Origin: Sphingomonas sp. CCH21-G11
Lineage (GTDB): Bacteria > Pseudomonadota > Alphaproteobacteria > Sphingomonadales > Sphingomonadaceae
Reading direction: 5' to 3'
Length of the DNA stretch: 18,672 nt
NCBI RefSeq assembly: GCF_001555965.1
Contig: NZ_LSHX01000021.1
Location: 1 to 18,672 of the forward strand
The notes under the pieces were generated by a model. The model was not told the origin of the DNA and did not search any database. It worked only from the letters and a program-made list of their open reading frames with translations. A program made the position numbers and the translations under genes. Positions 1 through 8,309 of the stretch are shown here, in pieces (the stretch's first letter is position 1; each line of letters opens with the position of its first letter).

Positions 1-179
1 TGTTCGGCGATCAGCACGTGCGCGCGCTGGCCGCAGCCCCGCGCGACGGCCTGGTTCCACGCCGGCAGGTGAAATGGCGTGCCATCGGGGTGCGCGTCGA
101 CGAATGCGGTCACGCGCGCGGCATCGCCCGGCGTCGCCGCGCGCACGGCGACCGGGCGCTCGATCAGGGCCATGTTCAT
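1..179 (-). CDS. FemAB-like XrtA/PEP-CTERM-associated protein, N-terminal part (cut by window edge)
   Basis: Only the first 59 codons are present; the gene runs off the left edge. The protein starts MNMALIERPVAVRAATPGD and continues with a segment ending in FHLPAWNQAV, which resembles the start of the FemAB/GNAT-fold proteins found in exosortase A loci (TIGR03019-type). FemAB relatives transfer amino acids onto peptidoglycan precursors; the substrate of the XrtA-linked branch is not known to me. The ATG (177-179) overlaps the TGA of the upstream deacetylase as ATGA, which supports this start and suggests coupled translation as the last visible gene of the EPS operon. The assignment rests on a short fragment plus locus context. 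Confidence 0.7.
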   Translation of the reverse strand, partial: MNMALIERPVAVRAATPGDAARVTAFVDAHPDGTPFHLPAWNQAVARGCGQRAHVLIAE

Positions 180-1051
180 GCCAGCCGCGCCGCTTCCCGC
201 GCGGCGACCGCATCGACCCGCCCCCAGCGATGCCCTGCAAGCAGCGTCGCCAGCTTGCCCCGCATCGCGCCGAGCCGGCTGTAATGGCGGAGCTTCGACC
301 GGAGCGGCGCGTCGGCCACGCGCGGCTGATCGGGATCGATTTCCCAGGGGTGGAAGTAAAAGATCGCCGGCTGCGCGTCATCGGCGTTGCACCGACGAAT
401 CGCCCGGTGGGTCAGCGCGGCCGGAAACAGGCGGAAAAAGCCGCCGCCGGTGGGCGTATCCTTCCCCAGAAACGGCGCGGTGGTGATCGGCAGCTCGATC
501 AGCGGCGAATCGGCGAGCGGCCGATGCGCGCGGCGCGGCGCGTCGGGCCAGCCATAATGATCGTGACGCACCGGCGCGACGCTGGAGGAATAGGCATAGC
601 CCTGCTCCGCCAGCACCCGGTGCGCCCACGGCGTGCGCGGATCGATCGAGAAGGATGGCGCGCGATAGCCCGTGACGGCCACGCCGCCCGCATCCTCCAG
701 CGCCGCGCGCGCACGTGCCAGGTCGTCGCGAAAGGCGTCGGCATCCATCGTGAACACGCGGGCGTGCGCCCAGCCATGGCTGGCGAGCTCGTGCCCTTCC
801 GCCACGATCCGGCGGATCATCGCCGGATAGCGCGCCGCAACCCAGCCGAGCGTGTAGAAGGTCGCCTTGACCCCGGCCTCGGCGAAAAGGTCGATAACGG
901 CGTGGGTGTTGCGCTCGACACGCGGTACCAGCGCGTCCCAGTCGGCCGGATCGATCACGCGCTCGAACGCGCCGACCTGAAACCAGTCCTCGATATCGAC
1001 CGACATGCCGTTGACGACACGGACATCGCCCAGCGTGGGATCGTGCAGCAT
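176..1051 (-). CDS. XrtA-associated polysaccharide deacetylase (NodB fold)
   Basis: A 291-residue carbohydrate esterase 4 type deacetylase, expected to remove N-acetyl groups from the exopolysaccharide or a precursor. Visible motifs are MSVDIEDWF near residues 16-24 (D19 and D22 are candidate catalytic/metal residues), HELASHGWAH at 87-96 supplying metal-binding histidines, GYRAPSFS at 128-135, and FHPWE at 233-237 with the C-terminal histidine. Length and the DIEDWF opening fit the exosortase-linked deacetylase family (TIGR03006-type). There is no signal peptide, so it is probably cytoplasmic or exported by a route not visible here. It lies 14 nt after the ATPase stop and overlaps the FemAB-like gene by ATGA. 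No strong Shine-Dalgarno is seen; an internal ATG at residue 16 is a less likely start because it would remove sequence immediately before the motif. Confidence 0.9.
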   Translation of the reverse strand: MLHDPTLGDVRVVNGMSVDIEDWFQVGAFERVIDPADWDALVPRVERNTHAVIDLFAEAGVKATFYTLGWVAARYPAMIRRIVAEGHELASHGWAHARVFTMDADAFRDDLARARAALEDAGGVAVTGYRAPSFSIDPRTPWAHRVLAEQGYAYSSSVAPVRHDHYGWPDAPRRAHRPLADSPLIELPITTAPFLGKDTPTGGGFFRLFPAALTHRAIRRCNADDAQPAIFYFHPWEIDPDQPRVADAPLRSKLRHYSRLGAMRGKLATLLAGHRWGRVDAVAAREAARLA

Positions 1052-1065
1052 CGCGGCGACCGGGC

Positions 1066-2139
1066 TCAGGCCGCCGAGCCGCGCAGCGATGTCAGGTCGA
1101 TCCGGCGGTGATCGCCCTCGACCCAGTCGACCAGCAGCGCGAGCACGCGGCGGAGCGCGGCGTCCTGTTCGTCCATCCGCGCCTCCATCGCCTCGATCCG
1201 GGCGACGATTTCCGCCAGCTTGGGCGGCGTCGGGTCGGCGGCCGCGCGCATCGGGCGCGGTTCGTCGGCGACCGGTACGCCCGTCAGCGGCAGGGACGCG
1301 GGCTCGGCCGCATCGTCATCCGTCGCGCCCGCATCCTCGCTCAGCTCGGCGGCGACGGTTTCGACGTCGAGATCCTCGAACTGCTCGATCCCCTCGACCG
1401 CGCCGAGCAGCATCACGCGATTGGCGATCATGTTGAGCCGGCGGGGGATGCCCTCCGCCCATTCATACATCGCCGCGACCGCCGCCTCGGTGAAGTCGGG
1501 GCGCCCGTTCCAGCCGACCCTGGACAGGCGGTGGATCAGGTAGGGCGCGGCTTCCTCGGGCTCCATCGGCCCCAGGTGATGGATGGCGATGACGCGCTGG
1601 CGCAGTTGTTCGAGCCGCGGCGAGTTGAGCAGGCGGCGGAACTCGGGCTGGCCGAGCAGGAAGATCTGGAGCAGCGAATGGCCGGCCACCTGGAAGTTGG
1701 ACAACATCCGCAATTCTTCGAGCGATTCGATCGGCAGCGACTGCGCCTCATCGACGATCAGCAGCGTGCGCTTGCCCGTCCGCGCGACCGCGTGCAGCCC
1801 GCGCTCGATCGCCGACAGCAGCTGCGACTTGGTCATGCCCGCCGAAAGCACGTCCAGCCCCGCTGCGACCAGGTGCAGCAGGTCGCCGGGATCGACCTGG
1901 GTCGTCACGATGCGGATGACGTTCAGCCGTTCGGGATCGATCCGCGCCATCAGATGCCCGACCAGCGTCGTCTTGCCGGTGCCCGGTTCGCCGGTGATGA
2001 CGATGAAGCCCTCGCTCTGGCTCAGGCCATAGCCGAGATACGCCATCGCCTTTTTGTGCGTGGCGGTCTCGAACCAGAAGGACGGATCGGGGGTCAGCGC
2101 GAATGGCCGGCCGCTCAATCCATAATGGGTGTCATACAT
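1066..2139 (-). CDS. XrtA/PEP-CTERM locus secretion ATPase (ExeA/GspA-like AAA)
   Basis: A 357-residue AAA ATPase of the TIGR03015 type, related to GspA/ExeA of type II secretion, probably energising assembly or export steps of the EPS machinery. The N-terminus MYDTHYGLSGRPFALTPDP is typical. Walker A GEPGTGKTT lies at residues 50-58, Walker B LLIVDEAQ at 126-133 and LSNFQ at 147-151. After the ATPase core come an acidic Ala/Asp-rich linker and a short C-terminal heptad-like helix. The reading frame is open further upstream to 2322, but that part runs antisense-like through the end of the outer membrane protein gene. The ATG at 2139 is preceded by AGGGAG about 10 nt upstream and matches the family start. 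The gap to the upstream gene is 31 nt. Confidence 0.92.
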   Translation of the reverse strand: MYDTHYGLSGRPFALTPDPSFWFETATHKKAMAYLGYGLSQSEGFIVITGEPGTGKTTLVGHLMARIDPERLNVIRIVTTQVDPGDLLHLVAAGLDVLSAGMTKSQLLSAIERGLHAVARTGKRTLLIVDEAQSLPIESLEELRMLSNFQVAGHSLLQIFLLGQPEFRRLLNSPRLEQLRQRVIAIHHLGPMEPEEAAPYLIHRLSRVGWNGRPDFTEAAVAAMYEWAEGIPRRLNMIANRVMLLGAVEGIEQFEDLDVETVAAELSEDAGATDDDAAEPASLPLTGVPVADEPRPMRAAADPTPPKLAEIVARIEAMEARMDEQDAALRRVLALLVDWVEGDHRRIDLTSLRGSAA

Positions 2140-2170
2140 CCTTGCGTCTCCCTGGGCCGCGTGACCCGGA

Positions 2171-3817
2171 TCAGAACCGATATCCCAGGCCGACCAGCGC
2201 CTGGCCGACCAGGTCGCTGTCGCCGCCTTCCTGATCGAAGCTGTAAAGGCCCAGCGCCGCGGTGGCGCCCAGCCGGCCGAAGCTGCGCGAATAGCTGGCC
2301 TGCGCGCCCGCGCCCGTGACATCGCCGGTGAAGGCGATGCCGCTCGAATAATAGTTGAAATACACCGTCGCGGTCAGGCCCGACCGGCTGTCCAGCGCGG
2401 TCGCGGCAAACGCCTGGATATAGGCGCTTTCGTCGACCGTGCCGTCGACGGTGAAGCCCTGCGCCAGATCGGGCGCATAGAAGCGCCGCCGGGCATAGCC
2501 GCCGCCAAAGCCGACGCGGGTCGCCGCACGATTGATCGCATAGACCACGTCGAAGCCGCGTGCCCGGAAATTGGCGGTGGCGATCGACTGGAGCGCGGAA
2601 TTGAGGCAGCCGCCGAGCGCGCCATTGGCACCATTGCCGCCGATACCGCCCGATCCGTTGCCCTGCGCCAGCACGCAGCCGTTGAAATTGTCGCCGAACG
2701 CATCGTCGCCCGCGACGAAGCTGGTCGGCAGTTCGGCAATCGCACTGTTCAGCTGGCGGCCGAAGCCCTGGATGCCGTCATAAACGCCGACCTGAAGCCC
2801 CGATCCCGGCCCGGTCTGCCAACTGAGCGAACCGATATAGGTGAGCGAGTCGTACCGCTCGCCGACCCGCGCCTCCAGCACGGTGCGCGGGCTGGGTTTC
2901 CACACCACGCCCGCATCCCAGAAAATGCCGTCGAAATCGAACGCGATCAGCCGGGGCGATGCGGGGTCGGTGACGAAGCGGCCGTTGCGGTCGGTCACCG
3001 GAAAGCCGGTCGCCGGGTCGATCAGCGCCGCGCGCTGGTCGATGCGGATATTCTCGTAGCCCGCGCCGGCCACCAGCGCGACGGTGCGGCTGACCGGCAC
3101 GACGACATCGCCGCGCAGATACTTGCCCTCGAACCGCTGGTCGAGCTGGCTCGCGTCCTCGCGCTGCCACGCCCCGCTCAGCGTCAGCCCGACCGGCAGC
3201 AGGGTGCCCGCGCGGGTGTCGATGCTCGCCAGCGCCAGATGGCTGGTCGATTCGTCGAAATTGTCGAGCGGCGGCAGGCCGCCCGGCACGCCCTCGAACC
3301 CCGGACTTTCAACCTTTGTATAGCCGAAGCGGTACAGCGCGTTGAGGTTTGCCGGGCCGACACGCTTTTCCAGCGTCGGGCCGGCATAGGCCGAGAAGAT
3401 CTGCGCGATGTTGTCGACATTGCCGACCAGATTGCCCGGCGCGGCACCCCGGATGTCGGATCGACCGCGCGTCGCGATCGCCCCGCCCTCGACCGTCAGC
3501 CCCGGCGCGACGAGCAGCGCGCCGCGCGCCAGCCCCGAATGGATGCTGCCGTCGTTCAGGTCGTCGTCCCACGAAATCCGTTGCTCGAAGCGATAGCTGA
3601 CCTGCACCTCGACGCGGCGCGTGCGGGCGACCGCGTCGATCCCGACCGCGATCGTCGAATAGGTGAGCACGTCGCCGTCATCGTCCAGCTCGGCGACGAG
3701 CACCTGCCCCGCCTCGATATAGGGCGAGACGCTGACCCGACGGTCGGCATCCTGGGCATGTGCGGCGGCGGGCCACAGCAAGGCGGCCAGCACAGCCATG
3801 AGCGCGGCGCGGATCAT
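2171..3817 (-). CDS. TIGR03016-type XrtA-associated outer membrane beta-barrel protein
   Basis: A 548-residue outer membrane protein of the exosortase-associated family, probably part of the EPS secretion channel or its outer membrane partner. The N-terminus MIRAALMAVL...AAAHA is a signal peptide with cleavage predicted after A21. The remainder alternates polar and aromatic strands and ends in GLGYRF, a C-terminal phenylalanine typical of BAM-inserted barrels. A Gly/Asn-rich loop carries two cysteines, C381 and C404, which could form a periplasmic or surface disulphide. The ATG at 3815-3817 overlaps the kinase TGA as ATGA. The frame stays open upstream to 4186, but those 123 codons lie within the kinase gene and give an Arg-rich shadow translation, so the signal-peptide start is preferred. 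Confidence 0.9.
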   Translation of the reverse strand: MIRAALMAVLAALLWPAAAHAQDADRRVSVSPYIEAGQVLVAELDDDGDVLTYSTIAVGIDAVARTRRVEVQVSYRFEQRISWDDDLNDGSIHSGLARGALLVAPGLTVEGGAIATRGRSDIRGAAPGNLVGNVDNIAQIFSAYAGPTLEKRVGPANLNALYRFGYTKVESPGFEGVPGGLPPLDNFDESTSHLALASIDTRAGTLLPVGLTLSGAWQREDASQLDQRFEGKYLRGDVVVPVSRTVALVAGAGYENIRIDQRAALIDPATGFPVTDRNGRFVTDPASPRLIAFDFDGIFWDAGVVWKPSPRTVLEARVGERYDSLTYIGSLSWQTGPGSGLQVGVYDGIQGFGRQLNSAIAELPTSFVAGDDAFGDNFNGCVLAQGNGSGGIGGNGANGALGGCLNSALQSIATANFRARGFDVVYAINRAATRVGFGGGYARRRFYAPDLAQGFTVDGTVDESAYIQAFAATALDSRSGLTATVYFNYYSSGIAFTGDVTGAGAQASYSRSFGRLGATAALGLYSFDQEGGDSDLVGQALVGLGYRF

Positions 3818-4755
3818 CCTGCCAGCTCCTCGCCATAATAGCTGCCGAACCGGCCGTCGCCCGACATGAAGGTCGCCGCGTTGAGCAGCAGCTGGACATG
3901 CTCGCACCCGTCGAGCAGCGCGACAGCCTGGCGGATATCGCTTTCGGTCGTGCGATCGGCGCGCACCACCATCATCGCCTGGCCGACGTGCAACGCGAGC
4001 ACGGAAGCGGGCGAGGCCGACAGGATCGGCGGCGAATCGAAGATCACGATGCGGTCGGGATTGGCGGTGGCCAGCGCGTCGAGCACGCGCCGCGCGCGTT
4101 CGCTCGCCAGCAACTCGGTGTCGTTGGCCGACCGCGTGCCCGCACCCAGCACGCTCAGCTTGGGGATGTCGGTTTCGATCACGCACGATTCGGCATCGAG
4201 CGCGGAATCATTGAGCACGTCGAGCAGGCCCGGCCCCGCGTCGATCCCGAGCCGGTCGAGGATGTCGGGCTTGGCCAGGTCCGCATCGACCAGCAGGATT
4301 TCGACATCGCGCTCGGCCGCCATCGAGATGGCGAGGTTGGTCGCGCAGAAGGTCTTGCCCTCATTGGGCCGGGCCGAGCAGACCAGCACCATGCGCGCGC
4401 GGTCGGCATTCTTGCCCGCGGCGGCGCGCGCGGTCAGCAGCAGCTGACGCTTGGCGAGGCGGAATTCCTCGGCCAGCACGTCGACCGGACCGCCCGGCAC
4501 GAGCATGCCCTGTTCAGCCAGGCGCGCGCGGTCGATGGTGGCGAATCGCCGCGATACCGGGCGGGGTGCCGCCTGCTTGGCGCTGTGCTCGGGCACGGTC
4601 GCCGGCGCGGGCGCGATGACCGGCATCGGCGGAATGTCGAACGCTGCGGGCGACAGCGCCGCGACCGGGGCCAGCGTCTCCGCCTCCAGGCCGAAATGCT
4701 CGGCGGCGCGTTCGATCAGCGATCCCTTCAGGCGCCGGGGGCTGTGGTCGTTCAT
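3814..4755 (-). CDS. XrtA-associated BY-type tyrosine autokinase (CpsD/Wzc cytoplasmic domain-like)
   Basis: A 313-residue cytoplasmic P-loop tyrosine kinase that would work with the neighbouring chain-length protein to control polysaccharide polymerisation. Residues 1-90 are a Pro/Ala-rich linker. The Walker A motif SARPNEGKT is at 127-135, Walker A' LLVDAD at 154-159, and Walker B VIFDSPP at 237-243. The C-terminal tyrosine cluster is very small: Y306 and Y307 are the only tyrosines in the whole protein. It is a separate polypeptide from the membrane partner, as in other exosortase A loci (TIGR03018-type). The ATG follows AGGGGG by 7 nt, and the upstream stop is 13 nt away. It overlaps the outer membrane protein start by ATGA. 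Confidence 0.92.
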   Translation of the reverse strand: MNDHSPRRLKGSLIERAAEHFGLEAETLAPVAALSPAAFDIPPMPVIAPAPATVPEHSAKQAAPRPVSRRFATIDRARLAEQGMLVPGGPVDVLAEEFRLAKRQLLLTARAAAGKNADRARMVLVCSARPNEGKTFCATNLAISMAAERDVEILLVDADLAKPDILDRLGIDAGPGLLDVLNDSALDAESCVIETDIPKLSVLGAGTRSANDTELLASERARRVLDALATANPDRIVIFDSPPILSASPASVLALHVGQAMMVVRADRTTESDIRQAVALLDGCEHVQLLLNAATFMSGDGRFGSYYGEELAG

Positions 4756-4768
4756 CTCGGTTCCCCCT

Positions 4769-6310
4769 TCACGCGCCCGGCCCGCGCTGGAGGATTTCGG
4801 CCGCCAGCAAGGTCATGAACACGAAACCCAGGCCGCTGATGGCCCCCGCGAACTGGCGAAGACGCTTGCGGCGCAGCGTGGTCTGCGCGGCGGACACGAC
4901 CTCGCCGATCGATCCGATCACCGGCAGGCCGCTGGCCGCCGCGAGCCGGGCGGCGGTGGGGAACGTCGTCTGGATACGGCTCATGCCGAATGCCGCCGCG
5001 ACCCCCGCCGCCATCCCGAGCACCAGCACGCCGGTCAGCAGCAGCGGCCGGTTGGGCGATGTCGGCGTCGCGGGCAGCGACGGACCGTCGATCACGCTGA
5101 ACTTGGTCGCATCGGTCTGATTCTGGACCTGCGACTGGAGCCGGATCTGCTCGCGGTCGTCGAGCAGCCGATCATATTGCGCCTTCATCGATGCAATCTC
5201 GCGGTCGATCTGCGCCTGTTCCGACGCGGCCTGCGGATCGGCGGCGAGCTTCGCCTCGAGGAGCGCGATCTGGCCGCGCAGCGTGTCGCGCTGCTGGGTC
5301 AGTTCGGCGACGCGCGCGCTGCGGTCGGTCTGCATCGACTTCAGCTGGAGGAACAGCGGATTGGCGCCGCCGGCGGCACCCGCATTCAGCGGCTCGTTCT
5401 GCGCGGCGGCGCGCGCAGCGGCAAGCTGGTTGGCCAGCGCCACCATGTCGGGGTGCGACGCGGTCCACCCGCGCGCACGACCCTCGGCAATCTGGCCTTC
5501 GATCGCAGCCAGGCGCGCGCGTGCGGGGCCGGCGATCGCGGTTCCCCCCGCGCCTGCAGAGGTCGATCCCGTCCCGGCGAGCTGCGCGTTGACCGAATTG
5601 AGGCTGCTCTGCGCCCCGGCGAGGTCGCTTTCGACCTGCGCGATCTGGCTGCGCGCGGCCGACACCCGCTCGGTCAGCGTGCCCGTGCCCGGCAGCGTCG
5701 ACAGATACTGGTTGGCAAAGCTCGACCGGCGTTCCTCGGCATCCTGCAGCCGCTGCTGCCGATCGGCGATCTGGTCGTCGAGAAACTTCAGCGCCTCGCG
5801 CGTGTCGTTGCGACGGCCGGAGAGATTCTCGTCGACGAAAATCTCGATCATCTTCGTGACGACCGCCTGCGCGATGCGTGCGGAATTGTCGACGCCCAGC
5901 GCCCCGTCCGACACGGTCGCGGAGATTTCGAACAGGTTGTCCTGCAGCGCCGTGACCTTGATCACCCGCTGCAGTTCGGCCGCGCGCGCGTTCAGGTCGC
6001 CCGGCGACTTGACGGTGGCGTTGATTGCGGTGCCGCGCACGACCTTTTCCAGGTTGCTGACCGATGTCAGCGTCTGGCGTACGCGGTCCAGGTTGCGCGC
6101 GCTCTCGGCCTGCCCCGACGCCACCGTTTCGGCGGGCAGGATGTTGCGCATCTCGACGACGACGCGCGCGACCGACTGATACTGGTTGGGGATCAGGCTG
6201 ACCGCGACCCAGCCGATCAGGCACACGCCCCATGCCACCGCGAGCGCGATCCAGCGCCGCGTCCAGATGCCGTGCAGGGCAAGGCGGACTTCCTCGTAAA
6301 TGCTACCCAC
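4769..6310 (-). CDS. XrtA-associated polysaccharide chain-length determinant (Wzz/GNVR family)
   Basis: A 513-residue polysaccharide co-polymerase of the inner membrane that sets EPS chain length with the downstream kinase. It has one transmembrane segment at about 20-40, a long periplasmic coiled-coil region (about 150-400) rich in Gln/Glu/Arg/Ala heptads, a proline motif PTSPNRP at 416-422, a second transmembrane segment at about 423-444 and a third near 488-506. The cytoplasmic kinase domain is absent and is supplied by the next gene. The start is GTG (6308-6310), preceded by AGGGG at 6319-6323 with 8-nt spacing; no in-frame ATG lies near. That Shine-Dalgarno falls directly after the expected stop of the export gene, which bears on the frameshift described there. 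Confidence 0.92.
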   Translation of the reverse strand: MGSIYEEVRLALHGIWTRRWIALAVAWGVCLIGWVAVSLIPNQYQSVARVVVEMRNILPAETVASGQAESARNLDRVRQTLTSVSNLEKVVRGTAINATVKSPGDLNARAAELQRVIKVTALQDNLFEISATVSDGALGVDNSARIAQAVVTKMIEIFVDENLSGRRNDTREALKFLDDQIADRQQRLQDAEERRSSFANQYLSTLPGTGTLTERVSAARSQIAQVESDLAGAQSSLNSVNAQLAGTGSTSAGAGGTAIAGPARARLAAIEGQIAEGRARGWTASHPDMVALANQLAAARAAAQNEPLNAGAAGGANPLFLQLKSMQTDRSARVAELTQQRDTLRGQIALLEAKLAADPQAASEQAQIDREIASMKAQYDRLLDDREQIRLQSQVQNQTDATKFSVIDGPSLPATPTSPNRPLLLTGVLVLGMAAGVAAAFGMSRIQTTFPTAARLAAASGLPVIGSIGEVVSAAQTTLRRKRLRQFAGAISGLGFVFMTLLAAEILQRGPGA

Positions 6311-6318
6311 GCGGCCGG

Positions 6319-6323
6319 CCCCT
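6319..6323 (-). promoter_or_regulatory. Ribosome binding site setting the GTG start of the chain-length gene
   Basis: On the minus strand AGGGG is followed by an 8-nt spacer and GTG at 6308-6310. It sits immediately after an out-of-frame TGA (6324-6326). The same TGA-AGGGG layout occurs before the kinase gene (TGA at 4769-4771), which argues that 6324 is the ancestral end of the export gene. Confidence 0.7.
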
Positions 6324-6957
6324 TCAGAACATGCTTTCGGGGGATGATGATCACATCGCCGGGTTCGAGGCGGACATTGGCGCGCGTATCGCCGTCCTTC
6401 AGCAGTCGGCCGATACGCAGCCCGAACTCGCTCTGCTTGCCCGAATCCTTGTCGAAGCGGACCAGCCGGGCGCGATTGCCCGCGGCATATTCGGACAGCC
6501 CGCCGACCGCGATCATCGCGTCGAGCAGCGTCATGTTGGCGCGGTACGGGATCGATGCGGGCTTTTCGGTCGCGCCGACGATCCGCACCTGCTGGCTGTA
6601 GGTGCCGGAGAAATTCTCGACGATCACCGAAACCAGCGGCTGGTTGATATATTGCGACAGCGCGATCTTCATGTCGTCGGCCAGCATCGCCGGCGTCTTG
6701 CCGACCGCGGGCATCTCGCTGATCAGCGGCGTGGTGATGCGGCCATCGGGGCGCACCTGGACCTTGGCCGACAGTTCGGGATTGCGCCAGACGAAGATGT
6801 TGAGCTGGTCCAGCGGCCCGATGATATATTCCTCGCCCGGCTGCTCATTGGCGGCGACGAACGCCGCGGGGGGCAGCTGGGGCCGGGTGCCCGTGGTGCA
6901 GGACGATGCCAGCGCGGCGATCGAAACCAGGCTGATGGACGTCATCGAACGCTTCAC
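6324..6957 (-). CDS. XrtA-associated polysaccharide export lipoprotein (Wza-like), apparent 3' frameshift
   Basis: An outer-membrane polysaccharide export protein, about 210 residues if the frame is restored. It has a signal sequence with a candidate lipidation cysteine (ALASSC, C20), a Poly_export domain from GEEYIIGPLDQLNIFVWRNPEL (split here: GEEYIIGPLD then QLNIFVWRNPEL, residues 41-62), and an SLBB-like part ending LEPGDVIIIP. The start is GTG at 6957, chosen because AGGAGG (6967-6972) lies 9 nt upstream; ATG 6945 is too far. As sequenced, a run of five G (6339-6343, C on the coding strand) pushes the frame onward to a stop at 6217, giving a basic tail overlapping the chain-length gene by 94 nt. 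Removing one base gives ...IIIPESMF and TGA at 6324, the C-terminus usual for this family. Either a sequence error or a true mutation. Confidence 0.85.
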
Positions 6958-6966
6958 GGATCGCTT

Positions 6967-6972
6967 CCTCCT
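6967..6972 (-). promoter_or_regulatory. Strong Shine-Dalgarno AGGAGG of the export-protein gene
   Basis: A perfect AGGAGG on the minus strand, 9 nt before GTG at 6955-6957. It decides the start against the upstream GTG at 6981, which would place the site inside the coding region, and the downstream ATG at 6945. The 89-nt gap between this gene and the decarboxylase stop (6958-7046) is the only sizeable internal gap in the operon and might hold a secondary promoter, but I see no convincing -35/-10 pair. Confidence 0.7.
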
Positions 6973-7046
6973 GATACGCACATGGCCGACCGCAACGCAG
7001 CGGTAGGACGCGGGATCAGGCTCCGCTATGCGAGAAAGAGGTTAAA

Positions 7047-8309
7047 TTACGGTTCAGCGTTCCCGGTTGGGACATCCGCCGCGCCGGCCGCGCCGGCCAG
7101 GATTTCCGCGGCCGGCGGGTGGCCCAGAAACGCCGCGGGGCTGGCGGTCGCGCCATAGGCGCCGGCCAGGAAGATGGCGATGATGTCGCCCGGCACCGCG
7201 GGGGGCAGCGCGACGCGGTCGCCGAGCCGGTCGAGCGGGGTGCACAGGCAGCCGACGACCGACACGGTTTCCGCCGCCGCGGCGCGCATGCGGTCGGCGA
7301 TCGCGATCGGATAGTTCCGTCGTACCACGGTGCCGAAATTGCCGCTCGCGGCGAGCTGGTGGTGCAGCCCGCCGTCGACCACCAGGAACGTCTCGCCCCG
7401 GCTTTCCTTGCGGTCGATGATGCGCGTCAGATAGACGCCCGCCTCTGCCACCAGCCAGCGGCCAAGCTCGATCGCGAAGCGCGATGACGTCAGCGCTGCC
7501 GGCCGTCCGGCGAGAGCGCGGGCCAGCGCGTCGCCCACCCGGTCGATCGCCAGCGGCGCGTCGCCATGCGCGTAGGGCACGCCGAAGCCTCCGCCCAGGT
7601 TGACCAGCGGCGGCGCCGCACCCGCCGCGTCGGCCAGCCGCGCGGCAAGCGCGATCGTCTGCGCCTGCATCTCGACGATCGCATCGGCGTCGAGCGCCTG
7701 CGAGCCGGCATAGACGTGGAAGCCGCGCCAGTCGGCCCCCTCGGCGATCAGCTGGCGGACGAGCGCCGGCACGCGATCGGCGTCGACGCCGAAGGGGGAG
7801 GCGCGCCCGCCCATCCGCATACCCGATCCCCGCAGCTCGAAATCGGGATTGACCCGCACCGCCAGCCGGGGCGCGACCCCGACGCGGCGCGCGATCGCCA
7901 GTGCGCGCGCCGCCTCGCCTTCGGATTCGAGGTTGAGCGTCACGCCGGCGGCGATCGCCGCCGCGATCTCGTCATCGCGCTTGCCCGGCCCGGCAAAGCT
8001 GATCGCGCTCGCCGGCATGACCGCGAGCGCGCGTGCCATTTCGCCCGCGGAGGCGACGTCGAGACCGTCGACCCGCGGTGCGATCGCGTCGAGCAGCGGC
8101 CCGAACGGGTTTGCCTTGATCGCATAATGCACGTCCAGCCCCGCGGGCATCGCCGCACGAAGCGCCGCGATCCGCGCTTCGATCACGGCGAAATCATACA
8201 CGAAGCAGGGCGTGCCGGCCTCGGCCGCCCAGGCCGTCGCGGCACGACCGCCCAGCGTCAGCACGTCGCCATCCGCGAATTCCGGCGGAACCGGCCCCAT
8301 CGGCTTCAT
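7047..8309 (-). CDS. Exosortase A-associated PLP-dependent decarboxylase (ornithine/DAP decarboxylase fold)
   Basis: A 420-residue fold-type III PLP enzyme related to diaminopimelate and ornithine decarboxylases (TIGR03099-type). The PLP lysine is K65 in HYAIKANP; the phosphate-binding GGGFGVPY is near 238-245, ELGRWLVAEAG near 280-290, and the active-site cysteine segment VGCLCTPLDRLGD near 351-363. It should decarboxylate a basic or carrier-bound amino acid; the true substrate is unknown to me. The neighbouring acyl ligase and acyl carrier protein suggest an activated or carrier-linked substrate. The ATG at 8307-8309 follows GGGGGAGGTGA and overlaps the ligase TGA as ATGA. The frame is open 28 codons further up, but inside the ligase gene. 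Confidence 0.92.
   Translation of the reverse strand: MKPMGPVPPEFADGDVLTLGGRAATAWAAEAGTPCFVYDFAVIEARIAALRAAMPAGLDVHYAIKANPFGPLLDAIAPRVDGLDVASAGEMARALAVMPASAISFAGPGKRDDEIAAAIAAGVTLNLESEGEAARALAIARRVGVAPRLAVRVNPDFELRGSGMRMGGRASPFGVDADRVPALVRQLIAEGADWRGFHVYAGSQALDADAIVEMQAQTIALAARLADAAGAAPPLVNLGGGFGVPYAHGDAPLAIDRVGDALARALAGRPAALTSSRFAIELGRWLVAEAGVYLTRIIDRKESRGETFLVVDGGLHHQLAASGNFGTVVRRNYPIAIADRMRAAAAETVSVVGCLCTPLDRLGDRVALPPAVPGDIIAIFLAGAYGATASPAAFLGHPPAAEILAGAAGAADVPTGNAEP

Noticed and set aside
74..1111. 345-codon plus-strand open frame opposite the deacetylase
   Set aside because: Shadow of the deacetylase; Arg-rich with no recognisable domain, while the minus-strand protein has the full NodB motif set.
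3818..4186. N-terminal extension of the outer membrane protein frame into the kinase gene
   Set aside because: The 123 added residues are Arg-rich shadow sequence and would bury the signal peptide that begins at 3817.
4451..6601. 716-codon open frame on the plus strand opposite the kinase, chain-length and export genes
   Set aside because: Its translation is Arg/Ala/Gly-rich low-complexity of the shadow type, whereas the minus-strand genes have clear family motifs and ribosome sites. Long antisense frames are expected at this GC content.
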